Source: Mycolicibacterium hippocampi (GTDB taxonomy: Bacteria > Actinomycetota > Actinomycetes > Mycobacteriales > Mycobacteriaceae). From it: 64,000 nucleotides of DNA. The notes under the pieces were generated by a model that made no database searches, was not told the DNA's origin, and worked only from the letters and a program-made list of their open reading frames with translations. Shown here piece by piece: positions 25,799 to 33,057 of the stretch. Location: contig NZ_BLLB01000002.1 in the NCBI RefSeq assembly GCF_010723735.1, positions 4,526,001 through 4,590,000 on the forward strand. The letters run 5' to 3'. The first letter of the stretch is position 1. Every line of letters starts with the position of its first letter. The translations under genes were made by a program, and so were the position numbers.

Positions 25799-26065
25799 CT
25801 ACGCGTCGACGCGCGGGGCGCGGACGACGTTGACGAACTTGCGACCGCGCTTCTTGCCGAACTCGACGGCGCCGGGCGCCGTGGCGAACAGCGTGTCGTC
25901 GCCACCGCGGCCGACATTGTCACCGGGGTGGAAGTGGGTACCGCGCTGCCGGACCAGGATCTCGCCGGCCTTGACGACCTGCCCGCCGAACCGCTTCACG
26001 CCCAGTCGCTGAGCGTTGGAGTCGCGACCGTTGCGTGAGCTCGAAGCGCCCTTTTTGTGTGCCAT
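25799..26065 (-). CDS. rpmA: 50S ribosomal protein L27
   Basis: The 88-aa protein has the complete L27 sequence, with the flexible N-terminus MAHKKGASSSRNGRDSNAQR that reaches the peptidyl-transferase centre and the R-Q-R-G-T-x-x-H-P-G-x-N-V block. It lacks the cleavable N-terminal extension of some Firmicutes. It is 17 bases downstream of rplU and is co-transcribed with it. Confidence 0.97.
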   Translation of the reverse strand: MAHKKGASSSRNGRDSNAQRLGVKRFGGQVVKAGEILVRQRGTHFHPGDNVGRGGDDTLFATAPGAVEFGKKRGRKFVNVVRAPRVDA

Positions 26066-26082
26066 GTCTGTCGCCTCCGTCG

Positions 26083-26406
26083 TTACTTGATGCCGGTGAC
26101 CTTGAGCACCGTCAACGGCTGACGGTGGCCCTGGCGCTTGTGATAGCCGGTCTTGTTCTTGAACTTGTGGATGCGGATCTTCGGGCCCTTGATGTGCTCG
26201 AGCACCTCACCGGTGACCGCGACCTTCTCCAGCGCCTTGGCGTCGGTGGTCACCTCGGACCCGTTGACGACCAGCGCGACCGGCAGCGAAACCGTGGCGC
26301 CGGGCTCGACCTCGAGCTTCTCCACCTTGACCACGTCACCGGCCGCGACCTTGTACTGCTTGCCACCGGTCTTCACGATCGCGTACGTGGCTGTTTCGGC
26401 TGCCAT
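26083..26406 (-). CDS. rplU: 50S ribosomal protein L21
   Basis: The 107-aa L21 protein is identified by YAIVKTGGKQYKVAAGDVV at the start and the C-terminal L21 signature IRIHKFKNKTGYHKRQGHRQ. The ATG at 26406 has GAGGAAG upstream; the longer frame to 26553 is not supported. It heads the rplU-rpmA-obg-proB unit from a promoter about 150 bases upstream, leaving a leader long enough for autoregulation. Confidence 0.96.
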   Translation of the reverse strand: MAAETATYAIVKTGGKQYKVAAGDVVKVEKLEVEPGATVSLPVALVVNGSEVTTDAKALEKVAVTGEVLEHIKGPKIRIHKFKNKTGYHKRQGHRQPLTVLKVTGIK

Positions 26407-26560
26407 CGATGGTCTTCCTCTGCTTCGCGTGCGGGCGCGCAACACCCGGGGGTGCGCGTGCGGGTCTGGGGTGCGGGGGCCCGGGACGTGCGCTAACGCA
26501 GCCTCGAGACTTCCCACTGCCTCCCGCTGGCCGTGAGCAGGCCATGGAGACAACTGGTCA

Positions 26561-26590
26561 AGGGTACGTGACCAGCGGGTAGAGGGTCAA
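26561..26590 (-). promoter_or_regulatory. vegetative promoter of rplU-rpmA-obg-proB
   Basis: On the minus strand a TTGACC -35 box (26585-26590) and a TACCCT -10 box (26561-26566) are spaced by 18 bases, a good SigA-type promoter. An inverted repeat CCCGCTGG / CCAGCGGG (26523-26530 and 26572-26579) brackets the -10 box and could be an operator. Confidence 0.65.
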
Positions 26591-26595
26591 ACCGC

Positions 26596-29544
26596 TCAGT
26601 CGGCCGACGGTGGACCCGCGGGTCTCGCCGCCGCTCGTCTGCGGCTGCGGCCCCCTGAGGCGGTGGCGACAGCACGTCGCGGCTCATCTGAGTCCTCCGA
26701 GTCCTCTTCCGAATCGTCGTCGGTGTCGTCGTCGGAGTCGTCGGAGTCATCCGAATCGTCGATGACGTCGATCTCGTCCTCGTCGGAGTCCTCGTCGTCG
26801 TCATCGAGATCGATCTCGTCCTCGTCATCATCCGAGTCGTCATCATCCGAGTCATCCTCGTCGGAGTCGTCCTCGTCGGAGTCATCCTCGTCCGAGTCAT
26901 CGTCGGAGTCGTCGTCGTGCCTGACGGCTTCGCGGATGGCGTCGGGCTCGAGCTCGGCGACCTCTTCGGCGGCTTCCGTGGCCTCATCGACCTCGCCGTC
27001 GTGCTCATCGTCATCGTCGTGCTTGCCGTTTGCGGCGGCCATCGCCTTGAACATCGGATGCTCACCCGGCGAGTGGGCGGGCACTTTGGCAACCGGAACA
27101 TCCTGCTGCTCCCGTGCGCCGCGCTTGCCCCGCTTGCTGCGGCGTCCGCCGCCGGACTCGGCCTTTCGCCCCGCCGACGACGTGGAGTCGACCGGGTCAC
27201 CGTGTAGCACGATGCCGCGACCGCCGCAGTGGGTGCAGGACGTCGAGAACGCCTCGATCAGCCCGGTTCCGAGACGCTTCCTGGTCAGCTGCACCAGGCC
27301 GAGTGACGTGACCTCCGAGACCTGATGGCGGGTGCGGTCCCGGGCCAGCGCCTCGGTCAGCCTGCGCAGCACCAGGTCGCGGTTGTTCTCAAGCACCATG
27401 TCGATGAAGTCGATGACGACGATGCCGCCGATGTCACGCAGCCGCAGCTGCCGCACGATCTCCTCGGCAGCTTCCAGGTTGTTGCGGGTCACGGTCTGCT
27501 CGAGGTTGCCCCCCGAGCCGGTGAACTTGCCGGTGTTGACGTCGACGACCGTCATCGCCTCGGTGCGGTCGATGACCAGCGTGCCGCCGGACGGCAGCCA
27601 CACCTTGCGGTCCATCGCCTTGGCGAGTTGTTCGTCGATGCGGTGCACCGCGAACACGTCGGGGCCCGACCCGGATTCCGTGGACTCCGCCGGTTCGTAT
27701 TTCGTCATCCGCGGGACCAGTTCCGGTGCCACGTTGTTGACGTAGTCGTTGATCGTCTTCCAGGCATCGTCACCCGACACGATCAGCCCGGTGAAGTCTT
27801 CGTTGAACAGGTCGCGGATGACCTTGACCAGCACGTCGGGCTCTTCGTAGAGCGCCACCGCCGCGCCGGCGGCCTTCTTCTTGGTCTCGGCGGCCTTGGC
27901 GTCGATCTGGTTCCACCGTTCCTGCAGGCGGTCGACGTCGCTGCGGATGTCCTCTTCTTTGACACCCTCCGAGGCAGTGCGGATGATCACGCCCGCGTCC
28001 GCGGGAACCACCTCCCGCAGGATCTCCTTGAGCCGCTGACGTTCGGTGTCGGGCAGCTTTCGACTGATACCGGTGGACGAGGCGCCGGGCACGTAGACCA
28101 GGTAGCGCCCGGCCAGCGAGACCTGCGTCGTCAGCCGTGCGCCTTTGTGGCCGACAGGGTCCTTGCTGACCTGGACGACGACGTAGTCGCCCGGTTTGAG
28201 TGCCTGTTCGATTTTGCGCTGCGCGCCGCCGAGGCCGGCGGCCTCCCAGTTGACCTCACCGGCGTAGAGCACACCGTTGCGGCCGCGGCCGATGTCGACG
28301 AACGCCGCTTCCATCGACGGCAGCACGTTCTGCACGATGCCGAGGTAGATGTTGCCGACCAGCGAGGTCTGGGCGGCGGAGGTGACGAAGTGCTCGACCA
28401 CCACGCCGTCCTCCAGCACCGCGATCTGCGTGTAGCGGGCGCCCTCGTGCGGCGGTTCGCTGCGGACCTTGTCGCGCACGACCATCACCCGCTCGACGGC
28501 TTCGCGGCGTGCCAGGAACTCGGCCTCGCTCAGGATCGGAGGCCGACGACGGCCGGCGTCGCGACCATCCCGGCGGCGTTGCCGTTTGGCCTCCAACCGG
28601 GTCGAGCCGCTGATCCCCTGGATCTCGTTGTTCGACGAGTCACCGTCGCCGCCGCCCTTGGCGCGCCGCGGAGGACGCTCGTGCACGACGGTGTTGGGCG
28701 GATCGTCGGCAGAGGTGCTGCCGTTGTTGTCGTCGCCGGAGCCGGACTTGCGCCGGCGGCGTCGGCGCCTGCGGGTCTTGGCGCCGTCTGTGCCCGACCC
28801 GTCGTCGTCACCGGTGTCGTTGTCGTCGTCGGATTCGTCACCGGAGTCGGACTGGTCGCCGTCGCCCTGATCGTCACCGTCGGTGTCGGAGGTCGCGTCG
28901 TCGCCGTTCTGCTCGCCGCGACCGCGTCCGCGGCCCCGCCGTCCGCGCCGCCGACGCTTGGCAGCCGGACGTTCGGCCTGGTCGTCGTCGGAGTCCGAGG
29001 CGTCGTCCTCGTCGTCATCGTCGTCGTCGGTGTCATTGTCGTTGTTGTCGTCGTCATCGGCGCGGACGCTGTCCTGGCGCAAGCGCACGGGCTGCGGAGC
29101 GACGAACAGCGGGAGGTAATCGGCGGTTTCTGCCGGGTCCGAGTCGGGAGTCTCCAGGATCAGCCGTGACTCCGGTTCCTCCTCGGCCACGGCCGGCACG
29201 CTCGGCTCGACGTCGGCGACGGGCTCTGGCACGGTCTCTGGCTCCGGGTCGGCGACGGGGGCCGGCACGGCCGCCTCGGCGGCGACAGGTTCGGCGAGGG
29301 CCTCCCGCACCTGGTCTGCTTCGTCGCGGCCCACGGTGGAGTGCGCGCTGCGCGTCCGGCCGTCCATCTCGACCAGGGCGTCGATGATGCGCTTGCTGGT
29401 GGTCCCCAGGACCCTGGCCAGCGAGTGGACCCTCAGCCGTTCAGGCGGTGGGGCGTCTTTCGCTTCACCCGTCGGGACCGCGCTGTGCTCGGTCTCTGCG
29501 GGGAGGTTGTCGGTCGGGCTTTGAAAGTTCTCATTGTCGGCCAC
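26596..29544 (-). CDS. rne: ribonuclease E/G
   Basis: RNase E is the main endoribonuclease of mRNA decay and rRNA processing. The 982-aa protein has a central catalytic core: an S1-type domain (GNIYLGIVQNVLPSMEAAFV, about 390-410), the metal-binding aspartates in VVDVNTGKF (about 666) and VVIDFIDM (about 710), and the zinc-link CTHCGGRG (about 773). Disordered arms flank it: an acidic then Arg/Gly-rich N-terminal region, and a C-terminal tail with a long Asp/Ser/Glu run before a final basic patch. The GTG at 29544 has GAGGAG upstream. It corresponds to Rv2444c. Confidence 0.95.
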   Translation of the reverse strand: MADNENFQSPTDNLPAETEHSAVPTGEAKDAPPPERLRVHSLARVLGTTSKRIIDALVEMDGRTRSAHSTVGRDEADQVREALAEPVAAEAAVPAPVADPEPETVPEPVADVEPSVPAVAEEEPESRLILETPDSDPAETADYLPLFVAPQPVRLRQDSVRADDDDNNDNDTDDDDDDEDDASDSDDDQAERPAAKRRRRGRRGRGRGRGEQNGDDATSDTDGDDQGDGDQSDSGDESDDDNDTGDDDGSGTDGAKTRRRRRRRRKSGSGDDNNGSTSADDPPNTVVHERPPRRAKGGGDGDSSNNEIQGISGSTRLEAKRQRRRDGRDAGRRRPPILSEAEFLARREAVERVMVVRDKVRSEPPHEGARYTQIAVLEDGVVVEHFVTSAAQTSLVGNIYLGIVQNVLPSMEAAFVDIGRGRNGVLYAGEVNWEAAGLGGAQRKIEQALKPGDYVVVQVSKDPVGHKGARLTTQVSLAGRYLVYVPGASSTGISRKLPDTERQRLKEILREVVPADAGVIIRTASEGVKEEDIRSDVDRLQERWNQIDAKAAETKKKAAGAAVALYEEPDVLVKVIRDLFNEDFTGLIVSGDDAWKTINDYVNNVAPELVPRMTKYEPAESTESGSGPDVFAVHRIDEQLAKAMDRKVWLPSGGTLVIDRTEAMTVVDVNTGKFTGSGGNLEQTVTRNNLEAAEEIVRQLRLRDIGGIVVIDFIDMVLENNRDLVLRRLTEALARDRTRHQVSEVTSLGLVQLTRKRLGTGLIEAFSTSCTHCGGRGIVLHGDPVDSTSSAGRKAESGGGRRSKRGKRGAREQQDVPVAKVPAHSPGEHPMFKAMAAANGKHDDDDEHDGEVDEATEAAEEVAELEPDAIREAVRHDDDSDDDSDEDDSDEDDSDEDDSDDDDSDDDEDEIDLDDDDEDSDEDEIDVIDDSDDSDDSDDDTDDDSEEDSEDSDEPRRAVATASGGRSRRRAAARPAGPPSAD
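26690..26935. repeat. 15-base repeats encoding the acidic RNase E tail
   Basis: Imperfect tandem copies of a unit like GTCATCCTCGTCGGA encode repeated D-S-D-E-D pentapeptides on the minus strand. The period is a multiple of three, so slippage would keep frame and change tail length. Confidence 0.7.
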
Positions 29545-29866
29545 GTATTCTCCTCAAGCCCCCGGGCGCGTCGGGTTCTGACGCGGCCACGCGAGGGCTT
29601 CGTTTTTGTGTCCGGGCTTAACTACTCCCGAACTTGTTATGGTCTCGCCCCGAGCGATCCCCAGAGGAACCATCTCGGTGCCGGTCTGAATGATGGCTGG
29701 ACTGTCTGCGCCGCACAGCAGGTAGCGGTGGTCGCGCTCGTCGAAGTCTTCATCCGGGTGGCCGACCACGGGTTGTTAAGCCGGTCACCCGCAGCCAGTA
29801 TCCCACATCCCGACAGCGGCTCCGAGGAGGCTGACGCAATCCGCGGTCAACCCGTGCCGCGCGGGC
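29545..29866 (-). other. rne leader / ndk-rne gap
   Basis: This 322-base gap lies between ndk and rne, both on the minus strand. It has no convincing gene: the 71-aa frame within it has no family features. RNase E genes commonly have long, autoregulatory 5' untranslated regions, so it most likely holds the rne promoter and leader. I could not place a promoter with confidence. Confidence 0.5.
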
Positions 29867-30277
29867 CTATCGGCCGGGGAACCAGAGGTCGATCTCACGA
29901 ACGGCCGAATCCGGCGAATCAGAGCCGTGGACCAGGTTGTACTGCGTCTCCAACCCCAGGTCACCACGGATCGTGCCGGGTGTGGCCTTCTCGACGGGAT
30001 CGGTCCCGCCGGCCAGTTGCCGGAAGGCCGCGACCGCGCGCGGCCCTTCGAGGATCGCGGCCACCACCGGACCTGAGGTGATGAACTCCAGCAGCGACGG
30101 GAAGAAGGGCTTCCCCTCGTGCTCGGCGTAATGCGCACGAGCCAGCTCGTCGCTCACGTTCTTCAGTTCCAGGGCTGCGATGGTGAGGCCTTTGCCTTCG
30201 ATTCGGCTGAGGATCTCTCCGATGAGGCGGCGCTCAACACCGTCGGGCTTGATCAATACGAGGGTCCGCTCAGTCAC
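29867..30277 (-). CDS. ndk: nucleoside diphosphate kinase
   Basis: Ndk transfers the gamma phosphate of ATP to nucleoside diphosphates through a phosphohistidine, H117 in YNLVHGSDS. The 136-aa length equals that of M. tuberculosis NdkA (Rv2445c). The GTG at 30277 has a TAGGCT -10 box 7 bases upstream; the longer frame to 30562 is a shadow of the merR gene's upstream region. It is upstream of rne on the same strand. Confidence 0.96.
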   Translation of the reverse strand: MTERTLVLIKPDGVERRLIGEILSRIEGKGLTIAALELKNVSDELARAHYAEHEGKPFFPSLLEFITSGPVVAAILEGPRAVAAFRQLAGGTDPVEKATPGTIRGDLGLETQYNLVHGSDSPDSAVREIDLWFPGR

Positions 30278-30284
30278 GGCCGAC

Positions 30285-30290
30285 AGCCTA
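30285..30290 (-). promoter_or_regulatory. -10 element of a leaderless ndk promoter
   Basis: TAGGCT on the minus strand is followed by 7 bases and the GTG at 30277. Confidence 0.55.
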
Positions 30291-30350
30291 GCCGGACGAC
30301 GATCAAGCGGCGAGGAACGAGTCCGCTCGATTACGTTCGAACATGCGGAC

Positions 30351-30372
30351 TTGACCCTCACGCGACGTGAGG
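30351..30372 (+). promoter_or_regulatory. MerR-type operator dyad with -35 box
   Basis: A TTGACC hexamer overlaps a perfect dyad CCTCACG-CGA-CGTGAGG (30356-30372) located 17 bases before the merR start. MerR proteins bind such dyads between over-spaced -35 and -10 boxes, so this is the probable autoregulatory site. A convincing -10 box was not found. Confidence 0.5.
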
Positions 30373-30388
30373 CACCACCCTGATCGAC

Positions 30389-31168
30389 GTGACGCAGGAG
30401 ACGCAGGTGGACGAACTCACCGTGGGCGAAGTCGCGGAGCGATTCGGCATCACGGTGCGGACGCTTCACCACTATGACCACATCGGGTTGCTGACCCCCA
30501 GCCGGCGCACCGCCGCGGGTTACCGGGTTTACACGCCGTCGGACCTGAGGCGCCTGTCCCAAGTCATCGTCTACCGCAGGCTCGAGTTACCTCTTGATGA
30601 GATCGCGCGCCTGCTGGACGACGGCAACGAGGTCAGCCACCTGATTCGGCAGCGCGAACGCGTCATGTCACGGCTCGATGAGATGAAGGACCTCATCGAG
30701 GCAATCGATCACGCATTGGAGAAGGCAATGACGAACACCCCCATGACCGACGACGACATGCGCGAACTCTTCGGTCACGGTTTCGACGACTATCAAGCAG
30801 AGGCCGAGCAGAAGTGGGGCGAGACCGCCGAATGGAAGGAATCACAGCGCAGGGCGAAGTCCTACGGCAAGGACGAATGGATCCAGATCAAGGCCGAGGG
30901 AGCAGCAGTCGAGAAGGCCTTGTCCGACGCCTTCCGCGCTGGACTGCCGCCCGACTCCGAAGAGGCGATGACTGCGGCTGAGCAACACCGGCTTCACGTG
31001 AATCGCTGGTTCTACGACTGCCCGCCGGACTTCCACCGCAATCTCGGGGACATGTACGTGAGCGATCCCAGATACGTCGCAACCTACGACGAATCATTCG
31101 GGCTTCCCGGCCTCGCGGCCTACTGCCGCGAGGCGATCCACGCAAACGCGGACCGATGTGGCCACTGA
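30389..31168 (+). CDS. MerR-family regulator with TipAS-like ligand domain
   Basis: The 259-aa protein has an N-terminal MerR helix-turn-helix (TVGEVAERFGITVRTLHHYD, then R-T-x-x-G-Y-R-V-Y) and a coiled-coil dimer segment. A C-terminal TipAS-type domain (about residues 115-255, with F-G-H-G-F-D-D-Y-Q-A-E-A and HRLHVNRWFYDCPPDFHRNLG) binds thiopeptides in Streptomyces TipA and other ligands in Mta/SkgA relatives. It probably senses a hydrophobic or multidrug-type compound and activates its own gene. It is divergent from ndk and convergent with the DUF4233 gene. No transporter is adjacent. Confidence 0.88.
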   Translation: MTQETQVDELTVGEVAERFGITVRTLHHYDHIGLLTPSRRTAAGYRVYTPSDLRRLSQVIVYRRLELPLDEIARLLDDGNEVSHLIRQRERVMSRLDEMKDLIEAIDHALEKAMTNTPMTDDDMRELFGHGFDDYQAEAEQKWGETAEWKESQRRAKSYGKDEWIQIKAEGAAVEKALSDAFRAGLPPDSEEAMTAAEQHRLHVNRWFYDCPPDFHRNLGDMYVSDPRYVATYDESFGLPGLAAYCREAIHANADRCGH

Positions 31169-31213
31169 CGTTTCGGCGCAAGGCACATGGCGTGACCCTG
31201 CGCAGTTGCGGAT

Positions 31214-31630
31214 CTAGCCGGGTGGTTGCTGCCCGGGGAGGAGACCACGCTTCTGTCGGCGCAGCACCTCTGCCCGCAGGTAGACGAGCAGCAGCCAGAC
31301 CACCGCGAACAGCAGCCCGATGAAGCCCAGCCCCGGGTAGATCAGCCACCCGCCGATCAGCGGTACCTGCACTCCGAGATTGGCCCAGATCGCCCAGGAG
31401 CGGCCCTGGACACCGGACATCAGGACCAGAAGCACCGCGAAGCCGATGATGTAGGCCATCGAGCCGGTCGACAACCCGCCCCCGACGGCGCTCACCACGG
31501 GTAATGCCAGCAGCACGACGATGGCCTCGAGGATCAGGACCCCGGCCATGATCCCGCGGAAGCTCTTCCACGGGTCCGGGGCCCCCTGGCCGACAGCGGT
31601 GGGGTCTGGCGGCGGGGGTTGTGCGCTCAC
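31214..31630 (-). CDS. DUF4233 membrane protein
   Basis: This 138-aa protein has a short Pro-rich cytoplasmic N-terminus and four predicted membrane helices (about 28-50, 58-75, 80-97, 100-118). It belongs to DUF4233, found in actinobacteria beside folC (Rv2446c). The GTG overlaps the folC stop (GTGA). Function is unknown; conserved linkage with folylpolyglutamate synthase hints at membrane transport or regulation, but no data here show it. Confidence 0.82.
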   Translation of the reverse strand: MSAQPPPPDPTAVGQGAPDPWKSFRGIMAGVLILEAIVVLLALPVVSAVGGGLSTGSMAYIIGFAVLLVLMSGVQGRSWAIWANLGVQVPLIGGWLIYPGLGFIGLLFAVVWLLLVYLRAEVLRRQKRGLLPGQQPPG

Positions 31631-33057
31631 GCCGGATCCCTGCCGAACAGGGTGCGCGCCGCGCCGGCGGTCACCACCGAGCCGGTGATGACGACGCCCA
31701 CTCCCCCCATGCCGCCGGCCCCGTCGTCAGCGTTGCCCGACTCCTCGACGAGGGCGGTGGCCGTCTCGATGGCGTCCGGCAGGGTGTTCGCGGAGATGAC
31801 GCGCTCCGGACCGAACCGCTCCTCGGCCTTGAGCGCCAGTGCTTCGACCTCCAGTGCCCGCGGCGAACCGTTGTGGGTGACCACGATCTGGTCCAACACC
31901 GGTTCGAGCGCGGCCAGGATGCCGTCGGCGTCCTTGTCGGCCATCACGGACACGACGCCCACCAGGAACCGGAAGTCGAACTCCTCGCTCAATGCCTGAG
32001 CGAGCGCGGCCGCGCCAGCCGGGTTGTGGGCCGCATCGATGAAAACAGTTGGGGCGCTGCGCATCCGTTCCAGCCGGCCAGGCGAGGCCACGGCCGCGAA
32101 CCCGGCGCGCACGGCGTCGATGTCGAGTTGTCGCTGAGCTCCGGCGCCGAAGAACGCCTCGACCGCCGCGAGGGCGAGGGCGGCGTTGTGCGCCTGATGC
32201 TCACCGTGCAGCGGAAGGAAGATCTCGGAGTACAGCCCGCCGAGGCCCTGCAATTCGAGCAGCTGGCCGCCGACGGCTACCTGCCTGCCGAGCACCGCGA
32301 ACTCGGAGTCCTCGCGGGCGACCGCGGCGTCGGCACGCACCGCCTGCGCCAGCAGCACCTCCATCGCTTCCTGCGGCTGCCGGGCGATCACCGCGACCGT
32401 GTCGGTCGGTATCAGATCGTCTGCCTGTTTCGTGATGATGCCCGCCTTCTCACCGGCTATCTCGGTGACGGTCTCGCCGAGGTAGTCGACGTGGTCGACG
32501 CCGATCGGCGTGATGACCACCACGGGGGCATTGACGACGTTGGTGGCGTCCCAGCGGCCGCCGAGTCCCACTTCGACGACCGCCACGTCGATGGGCGCGT
32601 CAGCGAAAGCGGCGAAGGCCATCGCGGTGAGAACTTCGAACTTGCTCAACCGGGGGCCGTCCCCGGTGGCCTGGGACTGCTTGTCGACCAGTTCCACGAA
32701 CGGCTCGATCTCGCGGTATGTGTCGACGTAGGTCGCCGGGCTGATCGGTTTGCCGTCGATCGCGATGCGCTCCACTGCCGACTGCAGGTGCGGGCTGGTC
32801 GTCCGCCCGGTGCGCCGGTGCAGTGCGGTCAGCAGTGCGTCGACCATCCTGGCGACCGAGGTCTTGCCGTTGGTTCCGCCGATGTGGATCGACGGGTAAC
32901 CGCGTTGCGGCGACCCGAGCAACTCCAGCAGCGCCGAGATCCGAGCGGTGCTCGGCTCGATCCTGGTTTCCGGCCAGCGCTGATCGAGCAGGTGCTCGAC
33001 CTGCAACAGTGAGGCGATCTCGTCCGGGGTGGGCTCGGGTTCGGGCTCGACAGTCAT
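31627..33057 (-). CDS. folC: folylpolyglutamate/dihydrofolate synthase
   Basis: FolC adds glutamates to folates and makes dihydrofolate. The 476-aa Mur-ligase-fold protein has the ATP loop GGTNGKTSV (residues 60-68), the R-T-T-S-P-H-L-Q block, VEVGLGGRWDATN and the C-terminal IDAAHNPAGA. It starts in an ATGA overlap with valS and ends in a GTGA overlap with the DUF4233 gene, so the three form one coupled operon. It corresponds to Rv2447c. Confidence 0.94.
   Translation of the reverse strand: MTVEPEPEPTPDEIASLLQVEHLLDQRWPETRIEPSTARISALLELLGSPQRGYPSIHIGGTNGKTSVARMVDALLTALHRRTGRTTSPHLQSAVERIAIDGKPISPATYVDTYREIEPFVELVDKQSQATGDGPRLSKFEVLTAMAFAAFADAPIDVAVVEVGLGGRWDATNVVNAPVVVITPIGVDHVDYLGETVTEIAGEKAGIITKQADDLIPTDTVAVIARQPQEAMEVLLAQAVRADAAVAREDSEFAVLGRQVAVGGQLLELQGLGGLYSEIFLPLHGEHQAHNAALALAAVEAFFGAGAQRQLDIDAVRAGFAAVASPGRLERMRSAPTVFIDAAHNPAGAAALAQALSEEFDFRFLVGVVSVMADKDADGILAALEPVLDQIVVTHNGSPRALEVEALALKAEERFGPERVISANTLPDAIETATALVEESGNADDGAGGMGGVGVVITGSVVTAGAARTLFGRDPA

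Noticed and set aside
27325..29169. 614-codon open frame antisense to rne, and others of 400-600 codons antisense to proA, nadE, folC and valS
   Set aside because: They mirror the high-GC codon pattern of well-identified genes on the other strand, carry no family motifs and have no ribosome sites.
30320..30352. LexA-like TCGAAC near the merR gene
   Set aside because: Only one half-site matches; the second half lacks GTTCGA at the required spacing.
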